Below are positions 1-8,412 of a stretch of DNA of 64,000 bases, piece by piece. Every line of letters begins with the position of its first letter. Within the stretch, counting starts at the first letter, position 1. Location: NCBI RefSeq assembly GCF_024506435.1, contig NZ_JANIET010000001.1, forward strand, positions 3,968,001 through 4,032,000. Direction: 5' to 3'. The position numbers and the translations under genes were made by a program. The stretch is from Pantoea trifolii. Lineage in GTDB: Bacteria > Pseudomonadota > Gammaproteobacteria > Enterobacterales > Enterobacteriaceae. The notes below the pieces were generated by a model. That model ran no database searches and was not told where the DNA came from. It worked only from the letters and a program-made list of their open reading frames with translations.

Positions 1-1
1 C

Positions 2-658
2 ACCGTGCGCGACAGCGCCACCACGCCGACCGGCCGCCTGAAAATCAGCGCGCCCGGCACCTTTGGTACGGCGGTGTTAGCCAGCGTGCTGGTGGAGTTC
101 GCGCGCCATTATCCGCAGATCGAACTCGACGTGAACTTCTCCGATCGTGCAGTCAACATCGTAGATGAAGGCTTCGATATGGCCATCCGCATCGGCAAAC
201 TCGACGACAGTAGCCTGATTGCGCGCCGCCTCGGCGATGTGCCAATCCGCGTGGCGGCCTCCTCCAGTTATCTGCTGCAACACGGCACGCCGCAGCACTG
301 GCGCGATTTGGCGGCACATCAGTGCATCAGCGATACCAACTTTCGCGATCCCTGGCACTGGCCGTTTGTCACGCCGTGCGGCGACAGCGTTAGCATGCCG
401 ATTCGTGGTCGTCTCTGTTTCTCAAACACCGAAGCCTGTTTGCAGGCGGCGATTGCCGGATTGGGCATTGCGCGGCTGCCGGGTTTTATTGCCGCGCCCG
501 CTTTGCAGCGCGGTGAAATCGTCTCGATATTAGAGGCGTTCGCCACACCGCCGCTCGGCTTGTTCGCGCTCTATCCGCCGGCGCGTCATCTGGCGCAGAA
601 AACCCGGCTGCTGATCGATTTCCTCGCCGCCCATTTCCGGCACCATCCGCCCGGCTGA
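2..658 (+). CDS. LysR-family regulator, C-terminal part (5' end outside window)
   Basis: The reading frame is open from the first base, so the N-terminal winged-helix DNA-binding domain lies before the window and only about 218 residues are seen. The visible part is the effector-binding domain of LysR regulators: a linker (TPTGRLKISAP), the first alpha/beta lobe with the phrase GFDMAIRIG, and a second lobe ending in GLGIARLPGF. This phrasing is typical of the LysR subgroup that usually controls a neighbouring oxidoreductase or its own gene. The quinone reductase gene downstream on the same strand, 99 bp away, is a possible target, but nothing in the sequence proves this. The effector is unknown. 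Confidence 0.85.
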   Translation, partial: TVRDSATTPTGRLKISAPGTFGTAVLASVLVEFARHYPQIELDVNFSDRAVNIVDEGFDMAIRIGKLDDSSLIARRLGDVPIRVAASSSYLLQHGTPQHWRDLAAHQCISDTNFRDPWHWPFVTPCGDSVSMPIRGRLCFSNTEACLQAAIAGLGIARLPGFIAAPALQRGEIVSILEAFATPPLGLFALYPPARHLAQKTRLLIDFLAAHFRHHPPG

Positions 659-757
659 TTCCTTCCAATTTGGAAGCAATGAAAGCCATTTTTCCCGGAT
701 TATCACCCAACCAGCAGCGCTGTATGCTCACTCCATCAACACTGAGGAGAGAAGGCG

Positions 758-1699
758 ATGCTGGTAAACGGTAAGTGGAGTGCAGAGTGGCATCCGGTGC
801 AAGCCACCGATAAACAAGGCGGATTTGTGCGCCAGACATCCAGTTTTCGTCACTGGATCACCGCAGATGGTTCCAGCGAATTTGCTGCCGAGCCGGATCG
901 CTATCACCTCTATGTGGCACTGATTTGTCCGTGGGCTTCGCGCACGCTGCTGGCACGCACTCTGAAAGGGCTGGAGAAAGTGATCAGCGTGTCGGTGGTG
1001 GAACCGCAGCTTGGCGCGCAAGGCTGGCGCTTCGGTGATTATCCCGGTGCGGATCGCGACTGGCTGAATAAAGCCGAATACATCCACGAGCTTTATACCC
1101 GCGCCGATGCCGATTTCACCGGCCGCGCCACTGTGCCGGTGCTGTGGGACAAAAAGACGCAAACCATCGTCAATAACGAGTCGGCCGATATCCTGCGCAT
1201 GCTGAACAGCGGCTTTGGCGCGCTGGCGGACGATCGTATTGATCTTTATCCCGAGGATCTGCGCGCAGAGATCGACACGCTGAACGAATCGATCTATCCA
1301 CGCCTGAATAACGGCGTGTATCGCACCGGCTTCGCCACCACGCAGATCAGCTATCAGCAGGCGTTTAACGATGTGTTCAGCCAGCTGGATGAGCTGGAGC
1401 TGCGTTTGCAGGATGGCCGCACCTTCCTGCTCGGCGAGCGCTTAACCGAAGCGGATATTCGCCTGTTCGTCACGCTGGTGCGCTTTGACGCCGCCTATCA
1501 CGGCCTGTTTAAATGCAACCTGCGCCGCCTGCGCGACTATCCGCTGCTCGATCGTTATCTCAAGAGTATGCTGTCGGTTTCTGGCGTGCGTCAGACGGTG
1601 AATATCGACCATATTAAGCAGGGCTATTATTCGATTAAAGCGCTGAATCCCAACGGCATTGTGCCGGTTGGCCCGGATATGGCGGCCTACGGTTTTTAA
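758..1699 (+). CDS. yqjG: Glutathionyl-hydroquinone reductase (YqjG/PcpF type)
   Basis: Predicted cytosolic Xi-class glutathione transferase that removes glutathione from glutathionyl-hydroquinones with release of GSSG. The 313-aa product has the family's active-site motif CPWA with the catalytic cysteine at residue 57, preceded by RYHLYVALI. The C-terminal helical GST domain includes TEADIRLFVTLVRFD. Length fits the family (E. coli YqjG about 328 aa). ATG at 758 follows a strong GAGGAGAG ribosome site. The next gene starts 11 bp after the stop, so the two are probably co-transcribed. Several paralogues exist in enterobacteria (YqjG, and an ECM4-like group), so the symbol marks the family rather than strict orthology. 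Confidence 0.85.
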   Translation: MLVNGKWSAEWHPVQATDKQGGFVRQTSSFRHWITADGSSEFAAEPDRYHLYVALICPWASRTLLARTLKGLEKVISVSVVEPQLGAQGWRFGDYPGADRDWLNKAEYIHELYTRADADFTGRATVPVLWDKKTQTIVNNESADILRMLNSGFGALADDRIDLYPEDLRAEIDTLNESIYPRLNNGVYRTGFATTQISYQQAFNDVFSQLDELELRLQDGRTFLLGERLTEADIRLFVTLVRFDAAYHGLFKCNLRRLRDYPLLDRYLKSMLSVSGVRQTVNIDHIKQGYYSIKALNPNGIVPVGPDMAAYGF

Positions 1700-1710
1700 G
1701 GAGCAGTGCG

Positions 1711-2316
1711 ATGGCAAAAGCGTTAGTGATTTTTTTACATGGCGTCGGCAGCAACGGCGACGACCTCGCGGTGCTCGGCGAACATTGGGCGCGCCTGCTG
1801 CCAGATGTGGCGTTTGCCTCGCCGAATGCGCCCTATCCCTTTGAACATGCGATGGGATATCAGTGGTTTAGTTTGACCGGCATCACACCCGAAAACCGTC
1901 CGGCGCGGGTGCGTGAAGCGCGCGCTGCCTTTGATGACACACTGCAACAGTTGATGGCGCAACACGGCATGGCGGATGCGTGGGACAAAGTGATTCTGGT
2001 GGGCTTTTCGCAGGGTTCGATAATGGCGCTGGATGCGCTGGCGTCGGGCCGTTATCCGCTGGCGGGCGTGGTGGCATTTTCCGGTCGTCTGGCGTTTGAT
2101 GGCGCGTTAACACCGCAGCCGTATACGCCCGCGCTGCTGATTCACGGCAAAGCCGATGATGTGATTCCGTTTAGCGAAAGCGCATCGGCGGAGCAGCGTT
2201 TGCAACAGGCTGGCGTGACGGTGGAAGCGCGCTATGAAGCGGCCACCGGCCACACCATTTCATCGCAGGGTGCGATGGATGCCGCCGGTTTTATTGCGCA
2301 ATGTTTGCAGGATTAA
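1711..2316 (+). CDS. Alpha/beta hydrolase, phospholipase/carboxylesterase family (YpfH-like)
   Basis: A 201-aa serine esterase of the small carboxylesterase/phospholipase family. The nucleophile elbow GFSQG places the serine at about residue 100. The acid lies in HGKADDVIPF near residue 150 and the histidine in ATGHTIS at 181, so the triad is complete. The oxyanion region is FLHGVGSNGDD near the N-terminus. It begins 11 bp after the quinone reductase with an AAGGAG site. Its end overlaps the convergent isomerase gene by 4 bp. No signal peptide is present, so it is cytosolic. The physiological ester is unknown. Confidence 0.85.
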   Translation: MAKALVIFLHGVGSNGDDLAVLGEHWARLLPDVAFASPNAPYPFEHAMGYQWFSLTGITPENRPARVREARAAFDDTLQQLMAQHGMADAWDKVILVGFSQGSIMALDALASGRYPLAGVVAFSGRLAFDGALTPQPYTPALLIHGKADDVIPFSESASAEQRLQQAGVTVEARYEAATGHTISSQGAMDAAGFIAQCLQD

Positions 2317-3110
2317 GGCCAGTAGCGATTTAACGCCTGCCACGCCTTGTGCGCAGCCACCTCTGCTGGCTGCGCTTTCAACTTATCGTTAAACACTTCA
2401 ATGCCGACCGGCCCGCTGTAACCGGCACTTTTCAGCTTATCGACAAAGCGTTCCACTTCGATGATGCCATCGCCCGGCAACAGGCGCTGATGACGCGCGT
2501 ACTCACTGAGCGGCTGCTTATCCTGCGGCGGCATGTCGGCCATGTCACACAGTTGCACTTCGTAGATACGATCGGCAGGAATGCCGTCCAGCTGCGATGC
2601 GTCGCCGCCTAACGCGCAGATGTGGAACAGATCGACCACCAAACCGATATTCGGCTGGTCCAGCCGTTGCAGCCGTTCCCACGCCAGCGGCAGCGTGTTA
2701 TCCACGCTGCACCACGCCATCGGCTCATACATGATACGCATGTTGTAGCGCGCGGCTTCCGACGCCATCCAACGCAAATCTTCGTCAATGCGCGCCGCCA
2801 CGCAATCTTCACGCGTGCTGGCGGGTGCCTGAATGGTGTCGCAGCCAATAGTTTGGGCAATTTGAATGAACTGACGCAGCTCTTCGCGTTTTTGCTGGCG
2901 CTCACGATCCGGCGCACCGGTGAAATCGCGCAGCACCTGAACATTGGTGAAGCCAAGCTGTAACTGCTTTGCTAACTGTGGCGTACTGGCTTGCACATCG
3001 TCGCGCCAGATCTCAACCTGCTCGAAACCGGCGGCGCGTGCGGCACGCAGCTTCTCCTCAGGTTCACCGTTTAACAACACCAGGTTAAGGAATTTGGGGT
3101 TATGACGCAT
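2313..3110 (-). CDS. Sugar-phosphate isomerase/epimerase (xylose-isomerase-like TIM barrel)
   Basis: A 265-aa protein of the AP-endonuclease-2/xylose-isomerase-like TIM barrel superfamily. Barrel strands and metal-site residues are visible in order: GFEQVEIW, CDTIQAPAS, MRIMYEPMAW (metal Glu), IGLVVDLFHI (Asp and His), YEVQLCDM, and GPVGIEVFND (final Glu). The start at 3110 was chosen over upstream ATGs because AAGGAG sits 7 bases before it and the protein then begins directly with the first strand. The substrate cannot be told from sequence; relatives isomerise or dehydrate sugars, inosose or hydroxypyruvate. It stands alone and faces the esterase gene. Confidence 0.75.
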   Translation of the reverse strand: MRHNPKFLNLVLLNGEPEEKLRAARAAGFEQVEIWRDDVQASTPQLAKQLQLGFTNVQVLRDFTGAPDRERQQKREELRQFIQIAQTIGCDTIQAPASTREDCVAARIDEDLRWMASEAARYNMRIMYEPMAWCSVDNTLPLAWERLQRLDQPNIGLVVDLFHICALGGDASQLDGIPADRIYEVQLCDMADMPPQDKQPLSEYARHQRLLPGDGIIEVERFVDKLKSAGYSGPVGIEVFNDKLKAQPAEVAAHKAWQALNRYWP

Positions 3111-3216
3111 GACACAGCTCCTTAATCGTCCGGATAATCGGTGACACATTCTGTGCGTCACGCGCACAGAATGGCGATCAGTATCTACCTCTGAGGAGTT
3201 ATTTCAAGCCTGAAGG

Positions 3217-3594
3217 TTATCCCAGCAGGTTTACCACGGCAAAACCGGCGAAGGTCATCAGCAAGGAACCGATGACATGCACCATCACGCTCGACATCGC
3301 CCACAGGTATTTGCCGGTTTGCAGCAGCCCGACAATTTCTGCTGAAAAGGTCGAGAACGTGGTTAAGCCGCCGCATAAACCGGTGACAATCAGCAGTTTC
3401 CAGAAGGGATCGATATGCGGGTTACGCACGAAGAAAGCCAGCGCCGCACCGATAATAAAACCGCCCACCAGATTCACCATCAAGGTGCCCGGCGGCAGAT
3501 TGGGAAACAGCGCATTAAAACGTAATGAGATCAACCAACGCAGCGAACAGCCAACCGCACCGCCCAGTACCACCGCCAGTAACGACTTCAACAT
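3217..3594 (-). CDS. crcB: Fluoride exporter CrcB/Fluc
   Basis: A 125-aa inner-membrane fluoride channel that works as a dual-topology dimer to expel cytosolic F-. Four hydrophobic segments are visible, with the family signature GGLTTFSTFS at residues 75-84 (Phe-box and the central Na+ site region) and the conserved Asn of MVNLVGG at 41. A start at 3594 is set by AGGAG 8 bases upstream. The longer frame would add residues that do not look membrane-like. The gene is preceded by a fluoride riboswitch on the same strand, which fixes both the function and the likely regulation. Confidence 0.95.
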   Translation of the reverse strand: MLKSLLAVVLGGAVGCSLRWLISLRFNALFPNLPPGTLMVNLVGGFIIGAALAFFVRNPHIDPFWKLLIVTGLCGGLTTFSTFSAEIVGLLQTGKYLWAMSSVMVHVIGSLLMTFAGFAVVNLLG

Positions 3595-3690
3595 AGTTTG
3601 GAGCTCCTGAAATGAATTACGCGCAGGGCCGCGGCAGGACAGAATAACGCCTGACACACCGCCGTCTCCCGCGCAGGGATACGAGTGTTG

Positions 3691-3755
3691 TCAGGCGTCA
3701 TCAGCCGTCTGTGACCAGAACGGCGGTTGGGGAAGGTGGCACGCCATCACCTTAG
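3691..3755 (-). promoter_or_regulatory. Fluoride riboswitch (crcB motif)
   Basis: Read on the minus strand the segment contains, in order, GGTGATGGCGTGCCACC, then AACCGCC, then GGCTGATGACGCC. These are the conserved blocks of the crcB fluoride aptamer, including the pseudoknot partners. It lies about 100 nt before the crcB start, where binding of fluoride would switch the gene on. The expression platform between aptamer and start is GC-rich, and I could not decide between termination and ribosome-site control. Confidence 0.9.
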
Positions 3756-3808
3756 GCGGGAGATAATACGCTGGGTTGGCAATGCAGACAATATGCGACA
3801 AAGCGGTC

Positions 3809-3832
3809 GTAGGGTCGCCATTCATGGCGACC
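3809..3832 (-). repeat. REP-like palindrome
   Basis: GTAG followed by the arms GGTCGCCAT and ATGGCGACC around a TC loop. It lies between the crcB riboswitch and the 3' end of lgoD, 16 bp beyond the lgoD stop. It is a member of the dispersed family described in the findings. Confidence 0.85.
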
Positions 3833-3847
3833 GAACATCCCGGAGAA

Positions 3848-4876
3848 TTACCGCTCGAAATGAATCACGCCTTTAATCAGTTCCCGGTTATTAATCACAT
3901 CCGCTTCAAAGCGCTCCGCCAGCGTTGAAAAATCATAATGACGATTCAGCATCATGTCGGCACGAAGCTGCCCGTTCGCCATCAGTTCACCGACTTTAGC
4001 GAAATCTTCTAGCGTGGCGTTGCGGCTGCCCAATAGCGTGGTCTCTTTTTTGTGGAACTCGATATCCGGGATCACCAGATCGCCTTTATGCAGGCCGACA
4101 AACACGATGGTGCCGCCGTGACGAATCAGTTTCACCGCGCCGTTCATCGCAGCTGGGCTGCCGGTGGCATCGATCACTTTGGCGGCCAAACGTCCGCCAA
4201 ACTCCGCTTTAAGCTGCACGTCAAAATCGGCGTCTAATGGATTCACCGTCGCCAAACCCAGTTTCTGCGCCACGTGCGCACGGCGCTGCTCGCTGGTGTC
4301 AGCCACCACCACGTTGGCACCCGCCGCCGCCGCAATTGCGGCCACGCCAAGACCAATCGGGCCTGCGCCCACCACCAAAACCTGCTCATCCGCCGCCACG
4401 GCCGCACGGCGCACCGCATGTGCGCTGATGGCGAAGGGTTCAATCAGCGCGGCAGCTTCCGGATCGACATCATCCACCGCCAGCAAATTGCTGCTCGGCA
4501 CGCTAAGAAATTCGCAGAAACCGCCATCCTGGTGCACACCAATCACCGAGATGTTTTCGCAGCAGTTGGTTTTGCCGCTTAAACAGGCATCGCACTGCTG
4601 GCAGGCCACATAGGGAATCAGCGCCACGCGCTGGCCCAGCCTAAAGCCGCTGGCCTGGCTGCCGAGTTCCACCACTTCGCCACACAGCTCATGCCCCAAC
4701 ACGCGTGGATAGCTGAAGAACGGCTGATTGCCAGCCCAGGCGTGGATATCGGTGCCGCAAATCCCGGCGGCAATCGGTTTGATCAGAACATCATGGGCGG
4801 CGGGCGTCGGCTTTGCGCGCTGCTGCCACACCATCTGGCGCGGCTCGGCGACCACCAGCGTTTTCATTGTTGTCAT
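3848..4876 (-). CDS. lgoD: L-galactonate 5-dehydrogenase (zinc alcohol dehydrogenase family)
   Basis: Zinc-dependent medium-chain dehydrogenase that oxidises L-galactonate to D-tagaturonate with NAD+, feeding hexuronate catabolism. The 342-aa product follows E. coli LgoD (YjjN) closely. It has the catalytic zinc region GICGTDIHAW and GHE, the structural zinc cluster CQQCDACLSGKTNCC, the Rossmann motif VVGAGPIGLG, and the C-terminal block INNRELIKGVI. Start 4876 has AGGAG six bases upstream. It is divergent from lgoR, whose product probably controls it from the shared 135-bp gap. Related L-idonate and sorbitol dehydrogenases are the alternative, but the lgoR and lgoT neighbours support this call. 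Confidence 0.9.
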   Translation of the reverse strand: MTTMKTLVVAEPRQMVWQQRAKPTPAAHDVLIKPIAAGICGTDIHAWAGNQPFFSYPRVLGHELCGEVVELGSQASGFRLGQRVALIPYVACQQCDACLSGKTNCCENISVIGVHQDGGFCEFLSVPSSNLLAVDDVDPEAAALIEPFAISAHAVRRAAVAADEQVLVVGAGPIGLGVAAIAAAAGANVVVADTSEQRRAHVAQKLGLATVNPLDADFDVQLKAEFGGRLAAKVIDATGSPAAMNGAVKLIRHGGTIVFVGLHKGDLVIPDIEFHKKETTLLGSRNATLEDFAKVGELMANGQLRADMMLNRHYDFSTLAERFEADVINNRELIKGVIHFER

Positions 4877-5011
4877 GGGCTTCTCCTGTGCTGTTGTCGC
4901 AGTTATGGCGAAAATCGCCGATGACAGCGTTTTGCGTTGGGGGAAGTGTGAAGCCAACCGCTTTTTTTGGGCTTTGTATGGTTTTTAATAGATAAAAAAC
5001 CGGAGACGCGC

Positions 5012-5914
5012 ATGAGCCGCAGCCAGAACCTTCGTCAGAACGTGATTAACCAGATGCTGGACGGCATTACCAAACGGCATATCCGTTCGCCGTTGCCACC
5101 GCAGGCGGCGCTGGCCGAAATGTTCAACATCAGCCGCACCACGGTGCGCCACACCTTGCAGCATCTGCATGCGCGCGGCGTGCTGGAAAAGGTGGATGAA
5201 ACCTACGTTATCGTGCGCGATCCCAGTGATGAAGATGGTTTTAACGCCCTGACGCCGCCGATTGATCAGCAGGCGCTGCAGTTCGAGCAGACCTTTTTCA
5301 ACCTGATTAATCAGCGTCAACTGATGCCGGGCGATACCTTTAGCGAGCTGCAGTTAGCGCAGCAGGTAAAGGTCAGCCCGATTGTGGTGCGCGAATTCCT
5401 GCTGCGTTTTATGCGTTATGACCTGCTGGAGCCAGTGAGACGCGGACAGTGGCGCATGAAGAAGTTCGATCAGAAGTATGCCGAGAACCTGTTTGAGCTG
5501 CGCGAAATGCTGGAAACCCACGCGCTGACCCGTTTTCTCAACCTGCCCTCGCAGGATGAGCGCTGGATGCAGGCGCGCGACCTGCTGGATCGCCATCGTT
5601 CGATGCGCGACACCATCGCCAGCAATTACCGCCACTTCGCCGCGCTGGATAAAGAGATGCACACGCTGATTCTCTCCGCCGCCAACAATCCGTTTTTTAA
5701 TCAGTCGCTGGAGATTATTTCAGTGATTTTTCACTCGCATTATCAATGGGATGAAACCGATCTCAAGCAGCGTAATATTGTGGCGCTGGAGGAGCATATG
5801 GCGATTCTGACGGCGCTGATTAGCCGCCAGGATGTTGAAGCGTTGTGCGCCCTGCACAATCATCTCGGCACCGCCAAGACATCGATGATCCGGTCTATCC
5901 GTCAGTACAATTAA
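5012..5914 (+). CDS. lgoR: GntR/FadR-family regulator of L-galactonate genes
   Basis: A 300-aa transcription factor resembling E. coli LgoR (YjjM). The N-terminal winged helix includes LAEMFNISRTTVRHTLQHL at residues about 30-48. A second helix-turn-helix-like stretch, LAQQVKVSPIVVREFLLRF, starts a second GntR-type module and leads into an FCD helical effector domain (LFELREMLETHAL, and HMAILTALISRQD near the end). The start at 5012 has GGAG six bases upstream. It lies between divergent lgoD and lgoT, a typical local regulator position. The presumed ligand is L-galactonate or a derivative, by analogy. Confidence 0.88.
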   Translation: MSRSQNLRQNVINQMLDGITKRHIRSPLPPQAALAEMFNISRTTVRHTLQHLHARGVLEKVDETYVIVRDPSDEDGFNALTPPIDQQALQFEQTFFNLINQRQLMPGDTFSELQLAQQVKVSPIVVREFLLRFMRYDLLEPVRRGQWRMKKFDQKYAENLFELREMLETHALTRFLNLPSQDERWMQARDLLDRHRSMRDTIASNYRHFAALDKEMHTLILSAANNPFFNQSLEIISVIFHSHYQWDETDLKQRNIVALEEHMAILTALISRQDVEALCALHNHLGTAKTSMIRSIRQYN

Positions 5915-6088
5915 AAACCGATTAAAAACCACAAAGCATTAGCTCCCGCACGAATCTGAAACATCTCCGCAACATCCCGATCTGATTGCTTCTAGTCTCG
6001 AAGTCAATCCGTTGGGGCAGCACCGTTTTGCTGCCGCAGGATCCCACACAAACGCATAACGATAAGTACCCAGATCCGGGAGGTCGCA

Positions 6089-7441
6089 ATGGAAAATACT
6101 TCGGCTCGTGGCCGCGAAAACGCGCCACAACCGGCTGCAGACGGGCAAGATTTTATCCCGGCACGCAGTGACGTGGTGCGCTCGCCGCGCATCAGAAAGA
6201 TCCAGATTACCGCCATGTTGCTGCTGCTGTTCGCCGCCATGATCAACTATCTCGATCGCAGTTCGCTGTCGGTCGCCAATATGACCATCCGGGGAGAACT
6301 GGGGTTATCTGCGACTGAAATTGGCGTGCTGCTGTCGGCGTTTTCACTGGCGTACGGTTTAGCACAGCTGCCGTGCGGTGCGCTGCTCGATCGCAAAGGG
6401 CCGCGCATCATGCTGGCGATTGGCATGTTCTTCTGGTCGCTGTTCCAGGCAGCGGCGGGGTTGGTGCATAACTTCACCCAGTTTATTTTGGTGCGCATCG
6501 GGTTAGGTATTGGTGAAGCGCCGATGAACCCGTGCGGCGTCAAGGTGATCAACGACTGGTTCAACATCAAAGATCGCGGCATGCCGATGGGCATGTTTAA
6601 CGCCGCCTCGATGATTGGTTTATCCATTGCGCCACCGATTCTGGCCGCGATGATGATGGTGATGGGCTGGCGCGGCATGTTTGTCACCATCGGCGTGCTC
6701 GGCATGTTCCTCGCCATCGGCTGGTATCTGATGTACCGCGATCGCGATAACAACAAGTTGAGTGGCGAAGAGATTCACTATCTGCAGGCGGGCAGCGTGG
6801 CATCGCGCAAAGAGCCGCTGAGTTTTGCCGAGTGGCGCGGCCTGTTTAAGCAGCGCACCATGTGGGGCATGATGATTGGCTTCAGCGGCATCAACTACAC
6901 CGCATGGCTGTATATCGCGTGGCTGCCGGGTTATCTGCAATCCACCTATAACCTCGACCTGAAAAGTACCGGTTTACTGGCGGCGATTCCGTTCCTGTTC
7001 GGCGCGGCGGGCATGTTGCTGAACGGTTATGTGGTCGATGCGCTGGTGCGTCGTGGCCATGATGCGGTGAAAGTACGTAAGGTCTCAATCGTCACTGGCA
7101 TGCTGTTGTCTGCTGCGTTTACCGCTTTCGTAACGCGTGCCACCGACACCACCAGCGCGGTGACCATGATCGGTATGGCGCTGTTCTGTATCCACTTTGC
7201 CGGTACATCGTGCTGGGGTTTGATTCACGCCAACGTCACGGCGCGCATGACCGCCTCGGTTGGCAGCATCCAGAACTTCGCCAGCTTCGTGTTCGCCTCG
7301 TTCGCGCCAGTGATCACCGGTTGGGTGCTGGATACCACCAAGTCGTTTAGCCTGGCGTTGATGATTTGCGCCGGTGTGACGGTGGTGGGCGCGCTGGCGT
7401 ATTTGCTGCTGGTGCGTAAACCAATTACGGATGGGGTTTAA
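6089..7441 (+). CDS. lgoT: L-galactonate:H+ symporter, MFS (ACS family)
   Basis: A 450-aa major facilitator with 12 predicted membrane helices and the anion:cation symporter signature INYLDRSSLSVAN near residues 52-64. GFSGINYTAWLYIAWLPGYL in the second half is nearly the same as in E. coli LgoT (YjjL). It imports L-galactonate for LgoD. ATG 6089 follows GGGAGG. The 174-bp gap after lgoR suggests its own promoter. A soluble N-terminal tail of about 35 residues is a little longer than in many relatives. Confidence 0.88.
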   Translation: MENTSARGRENAPQPAADGQDFIPARSDVVRSPRIRKIQITAMLLLLFAAMINYLDRSSLSVANMTIRGELGLSATEIGVLLSAFSLAYGLAQLPCGALLDRKGPRIMLAIGMFFWSLFQAAAGLVHNFTQFILVRIGLGIGEAPMNPCGVKVINDWFNIKDRGMPMGMFNAASMIGLSIAPPILAAMMMVMGWRGMFVTIGVLGMFLAIGWYLMYRDRDNNKLSGEEIHYLQAGSVASRKEPLSFAEWRGLFKQRTMWGMMIGFSGINYTAWLYIAWLPGYLQSTYNLDLKSTGLLAAIPFLFGAAGMLLNGYVVDALVRRGHDAVKVRKVSIVTGMLLSAAFTAFVTRATDTTSAVTMIGMALFCIHFAGTSCWGLIHANVTARMTASVGSIQNFASFVFASFAPVITGWVLDTTKSFSLALMICAGVTVVGALAYLLLVRKPITDGV

Positions 7442-7461
7442 TTAAGAGTCGGATGTGGGAC

Positions 7462-7485
7462 GGTCGCCATAAATGGCGACCCTAC
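7462..7485 (+). repeat. REP-like palindrome
   Basis: Arms GGTCGCCAT and ATGGCGACC around AA, then CTAC (the GTAG tetranucleotide read on the other strand). It sits between the convergent lgoT and LysR gene ends, 20 bp past the lgoT stop. Confidence 0.85.
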
Positions 7486-7495
7486 GAAACCGGTA

Positions 7496-8410
7496 TTACG
7501 TTGGGCGGGTGAAAAACTGCGATTCACATTGGCGCGCGATCTCCCACAGCTTATTGCGAATCACCTGTTTCAGCTGCAGCGTGGATTGCGACTGCGGCTG
7601 ATCGCGGCGGCTGATTAACATCACTTCAAACGGCAGCGGCTGCGCGACCGGCAACAGCTTGAGCTGGTCGGCATAACGGCAGGCGGTAAACAGATCGACA
7701 ATCCCGACGCCGCCGCCCGCCAGCACCATATCGGCAATCACCGAATAGGTTTTGATCGACAGCGAAACCGCTGGATTGAGCCCTTTATCGCGCAGCGCGC
7801 GGTGCAGCACGCGACCGAGCGGATCCTGATTTTGCATCATCAGCAGGTTATTAGCGCACAGCCACTCCAGCGTCACCGGCTCATTGTGGGTGTGATCGCG
7901 CGGCAGCAACGCCACCATCGATGACTGAAACAGCGGCTCCGCCAGTAAATCCGCATCTACCTGCTGACCAAACACCAGCGCGAAATCGAGCTGATTCGCC
8001 ATGATCATGCTGCACAAGGTGCTGAAATGCTCGGTGACCAGTTCCACGCTGACCGACGCTGCCTGTTGTCGCCAGTTCACCAGCGCTGGCGCTAACACCA
8101 TCTGACCAAACGCATGAGCGGCACCGACGCGCACCGTTTGCCCTTCGCCGCGCCGCAGTTGCTCGGTGAGCTGGGTAATTGCTTGTAAACGTTGGTAGAT
8201 GTCTTCCACTTCCGGCAGCAAACGCCGCCCTTCTGCCGTCACCACCATGCCCTGCGCGCGCCGTTCAAACAGCGCAAAACCAAGCTGCTGCTCGGCGTGA
8301 TTAAGCACGCGGCTGACATTCGGCTGCGACACATTCAGCAAACGCGCCGCCGCACTGATGCTGCCGGTCTGCACAATCGCCTGAAACACCTCAATATGCC
8401 GCAGCCGCAT
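7496..8410 (-). CDS. LysR-family regulator, linked to the M19 dipeptidase
   Basis: A 304-aa LysR protein. The N-terminal helix-turn-helix reads QTGSISAAARLLNVSQPNVS followed by LNHAEQQLGFALFERR. The effector domain runs from about residue 90, with GGGVGIVDLF as its conserved late strand. It starts two bases after the dipeptidase stop (TAA TC ATG), so both are in one transcript with the regulator downstream. By position it may control the dipeptidase and the divergent peptide importer. The ligand is not evident; NocR/OccR/LysG-like regulators of amino-acid catabolism are comparable in style. Confidence 0.82.
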   Translation of the reverse strand: MRLRHIEVFQAIVQTGSISAAARLLNVSQPNVSRVLNHAEQQLGFALFERRAQGMVVTAEGRRLLPEVEDIYQRLQAITQLTEQLRRGEGQTVRVGAAHAFGQMVLAPALVNWRQQAASVSVELVTEHFSTLCSMIMANQLDFALVFGQQVDADLLAEPLFQSSMVALLPRDHTHNEPVTLEWLCANNLLMMQNQDPLGRVLHRALRDKGLNPAVSLSIKTYSVIADMVLAGGGVGIVDLFTACRYADQLKLLPVAQPLPFEVMLISRRDQPQSQSTLQLKQVIRNKLWEIARQCESQFFTRPT

Positions 8411-8412
8411 GA

